In this document: positions 1-8,227 of the stretch, piece by piece
Position numbering within the stretch: the stretch's first letter is position 1
Layout of the letters: each line of letters begins with the position of its first letter
Made by a program: the position numbers and the translations under genes
Notes under the pieces: generated by a model
Seen by the model: only the letters and a program-made list of their open reading frames with translations
What the model was told of the DNA's origin: nothing
Databases searched by the model: none
NCBI GenBank assembly: GCA_947648905.1
Contig: CANSPP010000002.1
Coordinates: forward strand, 62,001 to 126,000
Direction of reading: 5' to 3'
Length of the DNA: 64,000 nt
From: an uncultured Clostridium sp.
GTDB taxonomy: Bacteria > Bacillota > Clostridia > TANB77 > CAG-508

Positions 1-288
1 TAATATATACATTTCTTTGTCCTTTTCATTAGAAAGAAAGGCATAGTAAGTATTATAAAGAGTTGTGTAACTAATACTTTTCTCAATTCCATTAAATACT
101 CTTTTAGATTTTTCAAAATCTGTTTCTATATAAATTGTGTGGTCCAAAAAATTCGCAGTATATTCCGCTTCTGAGAATATTTTTTGTGGCAAGGTTCTGC
201 TAGAATAACAGATAAACACAATTGTTAAAAAGCCATCAAAAGTGCCATCATATAAAAAAGTTTTATTTATAAGCTTCCAGTTAGACAT
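1..288 (-). CDS. DUF4130-type DNA metabolism protein, N-terminal part (runs off the left edge)
   Basis: The reverse strand is open from an ATG at 288 to the window edge (96 codons). The translation starts MSNWKLINKTFLYDGTFDGF and continues with a CYSS motif and a FSEAEYTANF segment. This is the N-terminus I associate with the TIGR03915/DUF4130 family, which is normally encoded beside a radical-SAM protein linked to a uracil-DNA-glycosylase-like domain. The gene overlaps the end of the upstream radical-SAM gene by 22 bases, which indicates translational coupling and supports the pairing. The family is thought to act in DNA modification or repair, but its reaction is not established. The C-terminal part is outside the window, so completeness cannot be judged. 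Confidence 0.75.
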   Translation of the reverse strand, partial: MSNWKLINKTFLYDGTFDGFLTIVFICYSSRTLPQKIFSEAEYTANFLDHTIYIETDFEKSKRVFNGIEKSISYTTLYNTYYAFLSNEKDKEMYIL

Positions 289-1565
289 TTTATTTTATCC
301 TCCTTTGTAGGTTGCAAACTATCAAAAATTGATAATTGTTGAAAATTAGGGTGAGGTAGGGCATTTCGCTCTTGATAAATTAGGTTAGTTTCAATAAAAT
401 TTTGATTAAATTTGTAAACTTTATCGCAATATTTTCCTTTACAAGTTATAAAATACTTTGCTCTTTTTAATACTACTCCAAGCTTTTTTAAAGCTTCAAA
501 ATCTAGCATAAAAGTACGTCTTGCTCTAATTATTTTTTTAGCTGAAATTACTCCAATACCAGGAATTCTAAGCAATGTAAAGTAATCAGCTGTGTTAATT
601 TCAACAGGAAATTTGTCAAGATTTCGTAAAGCCCAATCACATTTAGGGTCTAATATATGGTTAAAATTTTGGTGAGTTTCATCTAGTAATTCATCAGCTT
701 TAAAACCATAGAATCGTAGTAACCAGTCTGCCTGATATAATCTGTTTTCACGAAGTAGAGGAGGGGACTCTAAAGTAGGCAAGTTTTTGTCATTGTTTAC
801 ACTTATGTAGGCAGAATAATACACTCTTTTTAATTTTAGTTTTTGATATAAACCTTCTGAAAGCTTCAAAATTTTCAAATCACTTTCAGGTGTTGCGCCA
901 ACTATTAGTTGAGTTGTTTGCCCAGCGGGAACAAAACTAGGCTTAAATTTACTTTTCTCTAGTTGATTTTGTTTTATACCATTTGATACATAAGACATTG
1001 GCTCCAAAATTCCATCTTTTTCTTTTTCTGGCGCAAGTAATTTTAAACTGGTAGCAGAAGGTAATTCAATGTTTATGCTTAATCTATCTACTAAATTACC
1101 AAGCTTGTCTATCAATTCTTTACTAGAGCCAGGTATTGTTTTACAGTGAATGTATCCATTAAACTTATATTCATTTCTTAATATAGAAACAGTTTTTACT
1201 AAAAGTTCCATTGTATAGTCAGGAGATTTTATAACAGCAGAGCTTAGAAATAAACCTTCTATATAATTTCTTTTGTAAAAGTTGATTGTTAAGTCTGCTA
1301 CTTCTTGCGGGGTAAAGGTTGCTCTTTTTACAGAATTTGTGCATCTATTAATGCAATATTTACAATCATAAATGCAACAGTTACTGAAAAGTATTTTTAG
1401 TAATGATATACACCTTCCGTCTGCACCCCAACTGTGGCATATTCCTGCTTTGTTGCCATTCCCAATTCCATTATTTTTGTTTGTTCTTGTGCTTCCACTT
1501 GAACTGCAAGAAGCGTCGTATTTTGCTGAGTCAGCTAATATTTCTAATTTTTCTAAAGTATCCAT
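267..1565 (-). CDS. putative DNA modification/repair radical SAM protein
   Basis: This 432-residue protein carries a radical-SAM cluster motif CxxxCxxC at Cys64, Cys68 and Cys71 (in SNCCIYDCKYC), which should bind a [4Fe-4S] cluster and S-adenosylmethionine. An aromatic/Gly-rich segment (GICHSWGADGRC) lies just before it. Near residues 325-350 there is a helix-hairpin-helix DNA-binding segment (LLRIPGIGVISAKKII). This order matches the family of radical-SAM proteins paired with DUF4130 proteins (TIGR03916 type), and the partner is directly downstream and overlapping. The start is chosen by a GGGAAG ribosome binding site upstream of the ATG at 1565. A role in DNA repair or modification is inferred from the HhH segment and the partner; the substrate is unknown. 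Confidence 0.85.
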   Translation of the reverse strand: MDTLEKLEILADSAKYDASCSSSGSTRTNKNNGIGNGNKAGICHSWGADGRCISLLKILFSNCCIYDCKYCINRCTNSVKRATFTPQEVADLTINFYKRNYIEGLFLSSAVIKSPDYTMELLVKTVSILRNEYKFNGYIHCKTIPGSSKELIDKLGNLVDRLSINIELPSATSLKLLAPEKEKDGILEPMSYVSNGIKQNQLEKSKFKPSFVPAGQTTQLIVGATPESDLKILKLSEGLYQKLKLKRVYYSAYISVNNDKNLPTLESPPLLRENRLYQADWLLRFYGFKADELLDETHQNFNHILDPKCDWALRNLDKFPVEINTADYFTLLRIPGIGVISAKKIIRARRTFMLDFEALKKLGVVLKRAKYFITCKGKYCDKVYKFNQNFIETNLIYQERNALPHPNFQQLSIFDSLQPTKEDKIKCLTGSL

Positions 1566-1674
1566 TTTTACTTCCCTTTTTATATTCTTGCGTATCGAAC
1601 ATTTGTGCTTATTATATCATAAAAAACAAATTTGTCAAACATTTATTTGCAATTTTACGTTTTTTATTTTTCTC

Positions 1675-1704
1675 TTGATAATAATAAAGTAGATATGTTA
1701 AAAT
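1675..1704 (+). promoter_or_regulatory. likely sigma-A promoter of the first XTP pyrophosphatase gene
   Basis: A TTGATA -35 box (1675-1680) and a TAAAAT -10 box (1699-1704) are separated by 18 bases, about 30 bases upstream of the ATG at 1731. It lies in the intergenic space between divergent genes. Confidence 0.5.
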
Positions 1705-1730
1705 AGAATTTAAATAAAAGGAGAAGTATT

Positions 1731-2321
1731 ATGGAAGAAAAAAGAACAATACTTGTTGCATCAAACAACAAAGGAAAAATCAAAGAAATAAAAGACATTT
1801 TTAGTAACTTCGATATTATTACATTAAAAGAAATGGAAACGACATTAAATAAAAAATTAGAAGTAAATGAAGATGCAGATAGTTTTAAAAATAATGCACT
1901 TCAAAAAGTAACAGGACTTGCAAAACAACTAGACGAAAATATAATTGTTATTGGCGACGATAGTGGAATTAGTATAGATGCTTTGGATGGATTTCCAGGT
2001 ATTCATACACATAGATGGATGGATGCAGATGACCACACAAAAAATTTGGCATTATTAGAAAAATTGAAAGATGTACCAGAAGATTTAAGAGCTTGTCATT
2101 ATACAACTGCTATTGCAATTGCAGATAAGAATATAAGTAATGTGGTAGAGTATTCATTAGATGGAAAAGTAGCAAGAGAACCTATTGGAACTAATGGATT
2201 TGGTTTTGATGAGATTTTTAAATTGGATAGTGGTAGGACATTAGCTGAATTAACTAGTGAAGAAAAGTATGCGATCAGTCCTAGAAAAAAGGCTTTAGAA
2301 GAAATAAAAAAATTTGTATAA
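1731..2321 (+). CDS. rdgB: XTP/dITP diphosphatase (RdgB/Ham1 family)
   Basis: This 196-residue cytosolic enzyme has the Ham1/RdgB signature: N-terminal ILVASNNKGKIKEI (phosphate-binding SNNxxKxxE), a GDDSGI metal-site segment near residue 80, and a C-terminal GTNGFGFDEIF followed by SPRKKAL. Family members hydrolyse non-canonical purine nucleotides such as XTP, ITP and dITP to monophosphates, keeping them out of DNA and RNA. The length is normal and the start has a good AAGGAGAAG site. It is the first of three ITPase-fold enzymes within 7 kb; the others begin at 3426 and 8228. The family is confident; the exact preferred nucleotide is not. Confidence 0.9.
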   Translation: MEEKRTILVASNNKGKIKEIKDIFSNFDIITLKEMETTLNKKLEVNEDADSFKNNALQKVTGLAKQLDENIIVIGDDSGISIDALDGFPGIHTHRWMDADDHTKNLALLEKLKDVPEDLRACHYTTAIAIADKNISNVVEYSLDGKVAREPIGTNGFGFDEIFKLDSGRTLAELTSEEKYAISPRKKALEEIKKFV

Positions 2322-2413
2322 TTAAGAAATAAAAAATTATAAATTTTCAAAAAAGTATTAACATAAGACTATACCTTTTTTATTTTTAAAAATTTGAGAA
2401 GGTGATTATAGAT

Positions 2414-3160
2414 ATGGATATAATAATTAATTTAGACAATAATTATTACTTAAAAAAAGTTAATAGTATAAATGATATCTCAGAAGAAACTATAACTATT
2501 CAACAGCTAAATATAATTGATGTATTAAGAAAAGGAAAACTACTATTAAGAATTGATTTTAACAGTTTAAATGAAAAGCAATATAAAAAAGTATTAAAAA
2601 GGCTACTTTTAATAAAAAAAGTAATATATAAAATTAATATTAAAATTGGAATACCAACAGATACAAAAATATTATTAGGTTATATAATAAATTATGATGA
2701 AGAAAGTAAACAACAAAAAGATTTTATATCAGCAATTAATGCTATTTTTTACAATAGTAGATATGAACGATATAATTACATTTATGATACAGTATGTGAC
2801 TATTTAGACAGTTATTTTTATGGGAAAAATTTGTGTGACTTCAAAGATAATCAATGTGGTGAAAAAAGAAATACTACATCACTGACAGGTTGTTGTCATC
2901 ATTTCAAAAATAAATGGTTAGGACCTATTGGGTCTAAACTGGTTTTATGTGAACACTTAAAGGAAGACTATACTTGTGGTGCTAAGTGTATTTCTTGCAA
3001 ATTGTTTACTTGTGACTATTTGGAGAAAAAAGGAATTAAATTTAGAATAAAAGATATTTTGCTATTAAAGGTTTTCTTTAATCCGATTCAAAAATATTTT
3101 ATAAAATATATGGTATTTACTCCAAAAGATAAAATCATAAGAAGATTAATGATTTTATAG
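2414..3160 (+). CDS. hypothetical cysteine-rich protein
   Basis: The product has 248 residues and I do not recognise its family. The N-terminal half is lysine/isoleucine-rich and shows no obvious motif. Residues about 140-205 hold some eleven cysteines plus His-His, including CCHHFKN and CGAKCISCKLFTC, which looks like a metal or Fe-S binding segment. A basic, hydrophobic tail follows. There is no signal peptide. The ATG at 2414 is preceded by AGAAGG; a GTG at 2402 in the same frame is possible but sits almost on the Shine-Dalgarno. An inverted repeat follows the gene. Function is unassigned. Confidence 0.6.
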   Translation: MDIIINLDNNYYLKKVNSINDISEETITIQQLNIIDVLRKGKLLLRIDFNSLNEKQYKKVLKRLLLIKKVIYKINIKIGIPTDTKILLGYIINYDEESKQQKDFISAINAIFYNSRYERYNYIYDTVCDYLDSYFYGKNLCDFKDNQCGEKRNTTSLTGCCHHFKNKWLGPIGSKLVLCEHLKEDYTCGAKCISCKLFTCDYLEKKGIKFRIKDILLLKVFFNPIQKYFIKYMVFTPKDKIIRRLMIL

Positions 3161-3202
3161 CAAACATATAAAGGTTAAGTTGCCTTTGTAAAATAAAAAT
3201 AT

Positions 3203-3228
3203 GAACTCTCTATTTAAATAGAGAGTTC
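3203..3228. repeat. perfect inverted repeat after the cysteine-rich gene
   Basis: GAACTCTCTAT, four loop bases, then ATAGAGAGTTC form an 11-bp perfect hairpin about 40 bases past the stop codon at 3160. It has no T-run on the plus strand, so termination is possible but not certain. A second short palindrome (CGTTTATAAACG) follows at 3232-3243. Confidence 0.5.
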
Positions 3229-3425
3229 AAGCGTTTATAAACGAATTATTCACATTTAAATGTACGATATTAAATGTAATTATATTATAATGCACTTTTA
3301 GATTATAGTAGATAATTTAAACACATTTGTTCTCTAAAATTAATTGATAGAAAATGATTGATAATTAAAATAAATGTGATAGAATTGTATTATAGAAATT
3401 AATATGTGAAAGGAATGTATAAATT

Positions 3426-3956
3426 ATGAAAGTATTAATAGGAACAAAAAATCCAGGAAAAATACAAGGAGCAAAAGAAGCATTTGAAAAATACTTTGAA
3501 AATGTTGAAATAGAAGGAATAGACGTAAGTTCAGAAGTATCAGCTCAACCTGTAAACGAAGAAATCTTAGAAGGTGCAAGAAATAGAGTGAAAAACTTAA
3601 AAGAATATGCAAGAAAAAATCAAATTGAAGCAGATTTTTATATATCAAGTGAAGGTGGAATTACAAATTCATTAGGAGAATGGGTCGACATAAATTGTGT
3701 TGTAGTAGAAGATAAGCAAAACTTTGAAAGCATAGGAACAAGTCAAGGATTTCCAATTCCAGACAAATATATAGATGAAATAAGAAAAACAGAACTAGGA
3801 AAAGTTATGGATAGAATATTCGATGGAAAAGACTTGAAAAAAGGAAAAGGTGGAATAAATCATCTAACAAAAGAAGAAGTGACAAGAATTGATTTGGTAA
3901 GAAATGCTTTTATAATGGCATTGACAAGCCATATTAATGAAGATATATGGAGATAA
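3426..3956 (+). CDS. yjjX: inosine/xanthosine triphosphatase (YjjX/DUF84 family)
   Basis: This 176-residue protein begins MKVLIGTKNPGKIQGAKEAF, the DUF84/YjjX nucleotide-binding start. It continues with a VSAQP segment, an ISSEGG acidic segment near residue 76, and GKGGINHLTKEEVTR near the C-terminus, all typical of this ITPase branch. Family members hydrolyse ITP and XTP. The gene is followed 27 bases later by a methyltransferase gene and probably shares its transcript. It is a distant structural relative, not a close paralogue, of the RdgB-like gene at 1731. Start ATG has an AAAGGAA site. Confidence 0.85.
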   Translation: MKVLIGTKNPGKIQGAKEAFEKYFENVEIEGIDVSSEVSAQPVNEEILEGARNRVKNLKEYARKNQIEADFYISSEGGITNSLGEWVDINCVVVEDKQNFESIGTSQGFPIPDKYIDEIRKTELGKVMDRIFDGKDLKKGKGGINHLTKEEVTRIDLVRNAFIMALTSHINEDIWR

Positions 3957-3982
3957 AGATTATATAAAAAAGGAGAAAATCA

Positions 3983-4651
3983 ATGGTAAAGTCAAAAGGT
4001 TGGGATTGGAAGATATTAAAAGAAAGTGAAGAAGAAATATGGAAAAATCCAAGTATTGAATCTTATTATTTGTTAAACAGATGGAAATCACAAGAAAAGA
4101 AAAACTTCTTAGACTTAGGATGTGGGTTAGGAAGACATTCAATTCTATTTGGAAAAAATGACTTTAAAGTTAGTTGCTTTGACATAAGCGAAGAAGCAGT
4201 TAAAAGAACTAAAGAATGGGCAAAAAAAGAAAATTTAGAGTTTGATTATAAAGTAGGAGATATGCTTAAATTACCATATGAAAATGAACAATTTGATTGT
4301 ATTTATTGTAGAAATGTAATTTCTCATACTGATACAGAAGGAATGAAACAAGTAATAAAAGAACTTGATAGAGTGATGAAAAAAGATGGAGAATGTTATT
4401 TGACTTTAGGTTCTAAAGATACATGGGGATTTAAACAAGAGGATTGGCCATTAGTTGATGCAAATACAAGGCTGAGAATGGAAGAAGGTCCAGAATATAA
4501 AGTACCACATTTTTATGTTGATTATGATTTAGTAAAAGAACTTTTCAAAGACTTCAAAATTGTAAACATATATCAAGTAGTGGACTATTATGAAAGAGAT
4601 AAAGGAGTATCAGATTCATATCATTATCATATTTTAATACATAAGAAATAG
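3983..4651 (+). CDS. class I SAM-dependent methyltransferase
   Basis: The product has 222 residues. A Rossmann SAM-binding motif I is visible at about residues 39-47 (FLDLGCGLGRHS), followed by an acidic motif II (CFDISEEAV) and a post-motif segment LPYENEQFDCIYCRNVISH at about 100-118. This is the Methyltransf_11/25 layout. The substrate cannot be read from sequence: these proteins methylate many small molecules and sometimes tRNA. Its position among nucleotide-cleaning enzymes and acetyltransferases suggests detoxification or small-molecule modification, but that is inference. Strong AAAAGGAG site upstream. Confidence 0.8.
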   Translation: MVKSKGWDWKILKESEEEIWKNPSIESYYLLNRWKSQEKKNFLDLGCGLGRHSILFGKNDFKVSCFDISEEAVKRTKEWAKKENLEFDYKVGDMLKLPYENEQFDCIYCRNVISHTDTEGMKQVIKELDRVMKKDGECYLTLGSKDTWGFKQEDWPLVDANTRLRMEEGPEYKVPHFYVDYDLVKELFKDFKIVNIYQVVDYYERDKGVSDSYHYHILIHKK

Positions 4652-4668
4652 AAACATAAATATAGAGG

Positions 4669-5220
4669 GTGAATAATATAAAAGAACATAATGATTACAA
4701 TAAAATTCTTGTCCAAGTGCTAGAACAAGAAAAAGCCATATTAAAATATCCTAAATGTAACATCGAAATTGATGCATACATTGGAAAAAATGGGACAACA
4801 GAGAAAAAACAAGAAGGAGATGGCAAAACACCACTAGGAGAATTTGAACTAGGAGTTATTTTAGGAACGCAAATTGGTATACAAAATAAAAATGAATTAA
4901 AATATAGAAAAATAACTAAGGAAATGTATTGGGTAGATGACGTTAAATCTAAATATTATAATCAACTAGTCAATGAAAAAGAAGTAGAAAAAGACTGGAA
5001 TTCAGCAGAACATTTAATAGAATATCCAATAGAATATGAATATTTAATAGAAATAAAAGCAAATCCACAGAACATATTAGGAAAAGGAAGCGCAATATTT
5101 TTGCATTGCAGTAACAATAAACCAACGGCTGGTTGCGTAGCAGTTGATACAAATAGTATGAGAATAATAGTGGAAAATATAGATAAGAATACGAAGATAG
5201 AGATAAAAAATCTTAAATAG
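4669..5220 (+). CDS. L,D-transpeptidase (YkuD-like) catalytic domain protein
   Basis: This protein of about 183 residues carries the YkuD catalytic signature near its end: His146, then TAGCVAVD with the nucleophile Cys156, within HCSNNKPTAGC. Upstream, GDGKTPLGEFELG matches the usual substrate-loop segment of the family. Such enzymes form 3-3 peptidoglycan cross-links or attach proteins to the wall. No signal peptide or membrane segment is visible, which is unusual for an enzyme that should act outside the cell. The start is uncertain: the GTG at 4669 overlaps the apparent GAGGGTG ribosome binding site, and an ATA codon at 4678 is better spaced. A rho-independent terminator follows directly. 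Confidence 0.8.
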   Translation: MNNIKEHNDYNKILVQVLEQEKAILKYPKCNIEIDAYIGKNGTTEKKQEGDGKTPLGEFELGVILGTQIGIQNKNELKYRKITKEMYWVDDVKSKYYNQLVNEKEVEKDWNSAEHLIEYPIEYEYLIEIKANPQNILGKGSAIFLHCSNNKPTAGCVAVDTNSMRIIVENIDKNTKIEIKNLK

Positions 5221-5242
5221 AGAAAATTTCTCTATTTTTTTG
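5215..5242 (+). terminator. rho-independent terminator after the L,D-transpeptidase gene
   Basis: AAATAGAGA and TCTCTATTT pair across a five-base loop and run into TTTTTTT. The stem begins inside the last codons of the gene. Confidence 0.8.
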
Positions 5243-5304
5243 TTTTTATGTTGATATAAAAATAATAAGATGATAAAATATGGAAAAACGAAAGGAACAT
5301 AAAT

Positions 5305-5559
5305 ATGGGAGTTCAAAAGACAAATCTAGAAGATAATGAACACAAAGCACAAATATAATAAGATATAAATTACAGAATAAAAATATTAAACTACATTAAA
5401 GATAATTTTGATTTCAACATTTTAGATAAAATTACAATGCTAAATAGTCACGGAGATTTTTGCTCTCAACAATTAATTTATAATGACAAAAAAGAGCCAA
5501 CCATAATAGACTTTGAAAAGGCAGAAGAAATTAGTTTGAGATTAGTGGAGTTGAATTAA
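5305..5559 (+). pseudogene. remnant of an APH-type aminoglycoside/choline-kinase-like phosphotransferase
   Basis: One frame runs from an ATG at 5305 to 5559 but is interrupted by two tandem TAA codons at 5356-5361. Downstream of the stops it still encodes SHGDFCSQQLIYND and then TIIDFEKAEE. These are the catalytic-loop (HGD) and metal-binding (IDFE) motifs of the APH phosphotransferase fold. Most of the roughly 250-300-residue protein is missing, so this is a decayed, internally deleted gene. It occupies the otherwise empty 440 bases between the transpeptidase and acetyltransferase genes. Confidence 0.6.
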
Positions 5560-5663
5560 GGAGATAAAATGAGTTTAAAAGAAAGTAATGAAATAAAGTA
5601 AAATGAAAACTAGGTAAATATTAGAAAAAGATAATTTATTAAGAATTAATATAGGTGATTAAT

Positions 5664-6134
5664 ATGAAAATAGAAAAAGTAGAAAGTAATAAAGAAAAAT
5701 ATATGAATTTACTTTTAGAAGCTGACCCAGAAGCGGAAGTTGTGAAACAATACATAAATAAAGGCGATATGTATATAGGAAAAGAAGACGAAAAAGTAGT
5801 TTGTGAAATACTAATAACCAAAGTAAACAATGAAGAATGTGAATTAAAAAACATTGCTACATTACAAAAATGCAGAGGCAAAGGATATGCTAAAGAACTA
5901 ATCAAATATGTATTTGAAAAATATAAAAATCAATATAAAAGAATGATAGTTGGAACAACGGAAAATATGATACCATTTTATGTTTTAAATGGATTTACAA
6001 AATATCATCATACAGTAAAGAACTTTTTTATAGATAATTATTCTGAGAAGATATATGATGGAGATTTACAATGTATAGATATGTATTATTACTATAAAGA
6101 ATTAAAAAATGAAATAAAAGGAGAAGAATTATGA
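5664..6134 (+). CDS. GNAT family N-acetyltransferase
   Basis: This 156-residue protein has the GNAT acetyl-CoA-binding motif A at about residues 68-80: NIATLQKCRGKGYAKELI, containing Q/RxxGKGYA. A final hydrophobic segment (MIPFYVLNGFTKYHH) corresponds to motif B. The acceptor substrate is unknown. I prefer the ATG at 5664, placed about seven bases after AGGTGAT, over an upstream GTG at 5655. The last codons overlap the start of the next acetyltransferase (ATGA overlap), so the two genes are translationally coupled. Confidence 0.85.
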   Translation: MKIEKVESNKEKYMNLLLEADPEAEVVKQYINKGDMYIGKEDEKVVCEILITKVNNEECELKNIATLQKCRGKGYAKELIKYVFEKYKNQYKRMIVGTTENMIPFYVLNGFTKYHHTVKNFFIDNYSEKIYDGDLQCIDMYYYYKELKNEIKGEEL

Positions 6135-6691
6135 AGTATTTTAAGAAATTAGTAGGAGATAGAATATATTTATCGCCAAGAAATAGTGAAGATGTAGAAA
6201 AATTTACAGAATGGATGAATGATTTTCAAGTAACAGACTATATAGGGAGAAGCGGAGCACTAATGTCACTAGAATGTGAAAAGAGATATTTAGAAGAAAA
6301 TTACAATTTAGAAGGCACATTTGCAATAGTTACATTAGCTGAAAATAAAATAATAGGAACTATAGGATTAAAAGACATAAATACAATAAATAGAAGTGCA
6401 GTATTAGGAATTTTTATAGGGGATAAGGACTATTTAAGTCAAGGATATGGAACAGAAGCAATCAGATTAATTTTAGATTTTGGTTTTAATTATATGAATC
6501 TACACAATATTAGATTACAATTGATAAGCTTTAATGAAAGAGCTTTAAAATGCTATAAAAAATGTGGCTTTGTAGAAACTGGAAGAACTAGGGAAAATGT
6601 TTTTGTAAATGGAAAGTATTATGATACAATTTCTATGGATATATTGTCAAATGAATTTAATGAAAGTTATATAAGAAATAAAAATATATAA
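6131..6691 (+). CDS. GNAT family N-acetyltransferase (RimJ/RimL-like)
   Basis: The product has 186 residues. Its N-terminus (LVGDRIYLSPRNSEDVEKFTEWMND) is the Acetyltransf_3/RimJ-RimL layout, and the acetyl-CoA loop IGDKDYLSQGYGTEAIRLIL lies near residue 97. Near the C-terminus there is ALKCYKKCGFVETGRTREN, typical of enzymes that acetylate N-terminal amines or small molecules. It shares a four-base stop/start overlap with the preceding GNAT gene and is followed 17 bases later by a HAD phosphatase, so 5664-8182 reads as one operon. The acceptor is not predictable. Confidence 0.85.
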   Translation: MKYFKKLVGDRIYLSPRNSEDVEKFTEWMNDFQVTDYIGRSGALMSLECEKRYLEENYNLEGTFAIVTLAENKIIGTIGLKDINTINRSAVLGIFIGDKDYLSQGYGTEAIRLILDFGFNYMNLHNIRLQLISFNERALKCYKKCGFVETGRTRENVFVNGKYYDTISMDILSNEFNESYIRNKNI

Positions 6692-6708
6692 GGAAGAGGT
6701 GTTTACTA

Positions 6709-7434
6709 ATGAACCATAAAGAATTAGCGAATTTAGAATTAGTAATCTTTGATTTAGATGGAACACTAATTGACTCAAATGGAACTCATAACGAAATAGA
6801 CATCGAATTAGTTCGTTCATTTGGCGAAAGTAAAAGTTCAGAAGAAATCTTAAAAGAAAGAAATAACATTTTTAAAAAGAATAATACAGGTGACATATAT
6901 TTGAACTATTGTGAATATTTAAAAAACAAATACAATTTAGATTTATCAAAAGAAGAAATATTGCAACTTCGTAGAAATCTAGCAAAAAGGTTTTTAAAAG
7001 AAATCAAATATAAACCAGATGCAGACACAATGATAAAATATTTAAAAAGCCAAAATATAAAACTAGCTTTAGGTACAGTTTCTAGAAGAGCAGATTTAAA
7101 TATTTATATAAATGAAAATGAACATATCAGAAGCAAATGCAATTTACAAGAATATTTTGATTTTATAGTTACGAAAGATGATGTTACATTAAAAAAGCCT
7201 AATCCAGAAGTTTATAATAAGATTATTCAAGAATTTAAAATCAATGATTTATCAAAATGTATAGTAGTTGAAGATTCTTTGTCAGGTATTCTTGCAGCAA
7301 AAAATGCAAATCTTAGAGTTATAGCAATTTATGATAAATATGCTGATAAAGATAGAGAAAAAATAAATGAACTTGCAGATTATAATGTGGCAAATTTTAA
7401 AGAATTAATAAGAAAGGTTATTAACAATGGATAA
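6709..7434 (+). CDS. HAD-superfamily hydrolase (phosphoglycolate phosphatase/beta-PGM-like)
   Basis: This 241-residue enzyme contains the HAD motifs in order: motif I FDLDGTLID at about residues 14-22, motif II threonine in LALGTVSRR near 121, a conserved KKPNPEVY lysine segment near 163, and motif IV VVEDSLSGILAAKNA near 185. A helical cap lies between motifs I and II, as in subfamily I phosphatases and phosphomutases. It should hydrolyse a small phosphorylated metabolite through an aspartyl-phosphate intermediate. The specific substrate is not evident. The stop overlaps the next gene by 8 bases. Confidence 0.85.
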   Translation: MNHKELANLELVIFDLDGTLIDSNGTHNEIDIELVRSFGESKSSEEILKERNNIFKKNNTGDIYLNYCEYLKNKYNLDLSKEEILQLRRNLAKRFLKEIKYKPDADTMIKYLKSQNIKLALGTVSRRADLNIYINENEHIRSKCNLQEYFDFIVTKDDVTLKKPNPEVYNKIIQEFKINDLSKCIVVEDSLSGILAAKNANLRVIAIYDKYADKDREKINELADYNVANFKELIRKVINNG

Positions 7435-8182
7435 CAAATATGAAGAACTATATAAAAGAGTTGGAAAATTGCGAGGATGGGACTTTTCAAAAATTAAGTA
7501 TGAAGAAGAATGCAATGCAGATTACAATTATATTGAAGAAATAAACAAACACATAACAAGCAATTCTTTAGTCTTAGACGTAGGAACAGGTGGAGGAGAA
7601 CGTGTTTTAAAACAATTTAGTAATGCTGGATTTATTTTTGGAATTGACAATTGTAATGAAATGATAGAAACAGCAAGAAAAAATTTATCAAAATATCCTG
7701 ATAAAAGAGTTAAATTTATAAAAATGGATTCTAACGACATTAAATTTCCAAACGGCATATTTGATATTGTATGCTCAAGACATTGTTGGGACAACCCATA
7801 TAGAGCATATGAATTATTAAAAAAAGAGGGAATGTATTTTTCGGAAGATATAGAAAACGATGACTGTATAGAATTAAAAGAAGTATTTGGAAGAGGTCAA
7901 TGTTTTAACGAAAAGGTAAGATTACAAGATAAAATATTAGAAATATTAATAAATAGCGGATTTGAAAAGCAAAATATCATTTTGTATCAGATAAATATTA
8001 ATGAATATTATAAAACAGAAGACGATTTAATGTATTTATTACTAAATACACCTATTATAATGAATTTTTTAGAGGAAAAAGATGATGATAGAAAATTCAA
8101 TCAATATGTAAATAAATATAAAACAGATAAAGGGATTTTATTAAAAAGAAGACTGTTTGGTATTATTGCAACAAAAAAATAA
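7427..8182 (+). CDS. class I SAM-dependent methyltransferase
   Basis: This 251-residue protein has SAM-binding motif I at about residues 43-52 (LVLDVGTGGGERV) and an acidic motif II (FGIDNCNEMIETARKN), and reads DIVCSRHCWDNPYRA at the putative active-site strand. It overlaps the HAD phosphatase gene by eight bases, so it belongs to the same operon. The C-terminal half has no motif I recognise. It resembles in layout, but is not a close copy of, the methyltransferase at 3983. Substrate unknown. Confidence 0.8.
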   Translation: MDNKYEELYKRVGKLRGWDFSKIKYEEECNADYNYIEEINKHITSNSLVLDVGTGGGERVLKQFSNAGFIFGIDNCNEMIETARKNLSKYPDKRVKFIKMDSNDIKFPNGIFDIVCSRHCWDNPYRAYELLKKEGMYFSEDIENDDCIELKEVFGRGQCFNEKVRLQDKILEILINSGFEKQNIILYQININEYYKTEDDLMYLLLNTPIIMNFLEEKDDDRKFNQYVNKYKTDKGILLKRRLFGIIATKK

Positions 8183-8227
8183 ATAAAACTACAAATGGAA
8201 AGTATAGTAAAAAGGAGGGATTTTACT

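Noticed and set aside
7455..7485. CGA codon in the methyltransferase gene (KLRGW) as a recoding site
   Set aside because: The frame continues normally through it, so CGA is read as arginine and is not part of the CGG pattern.
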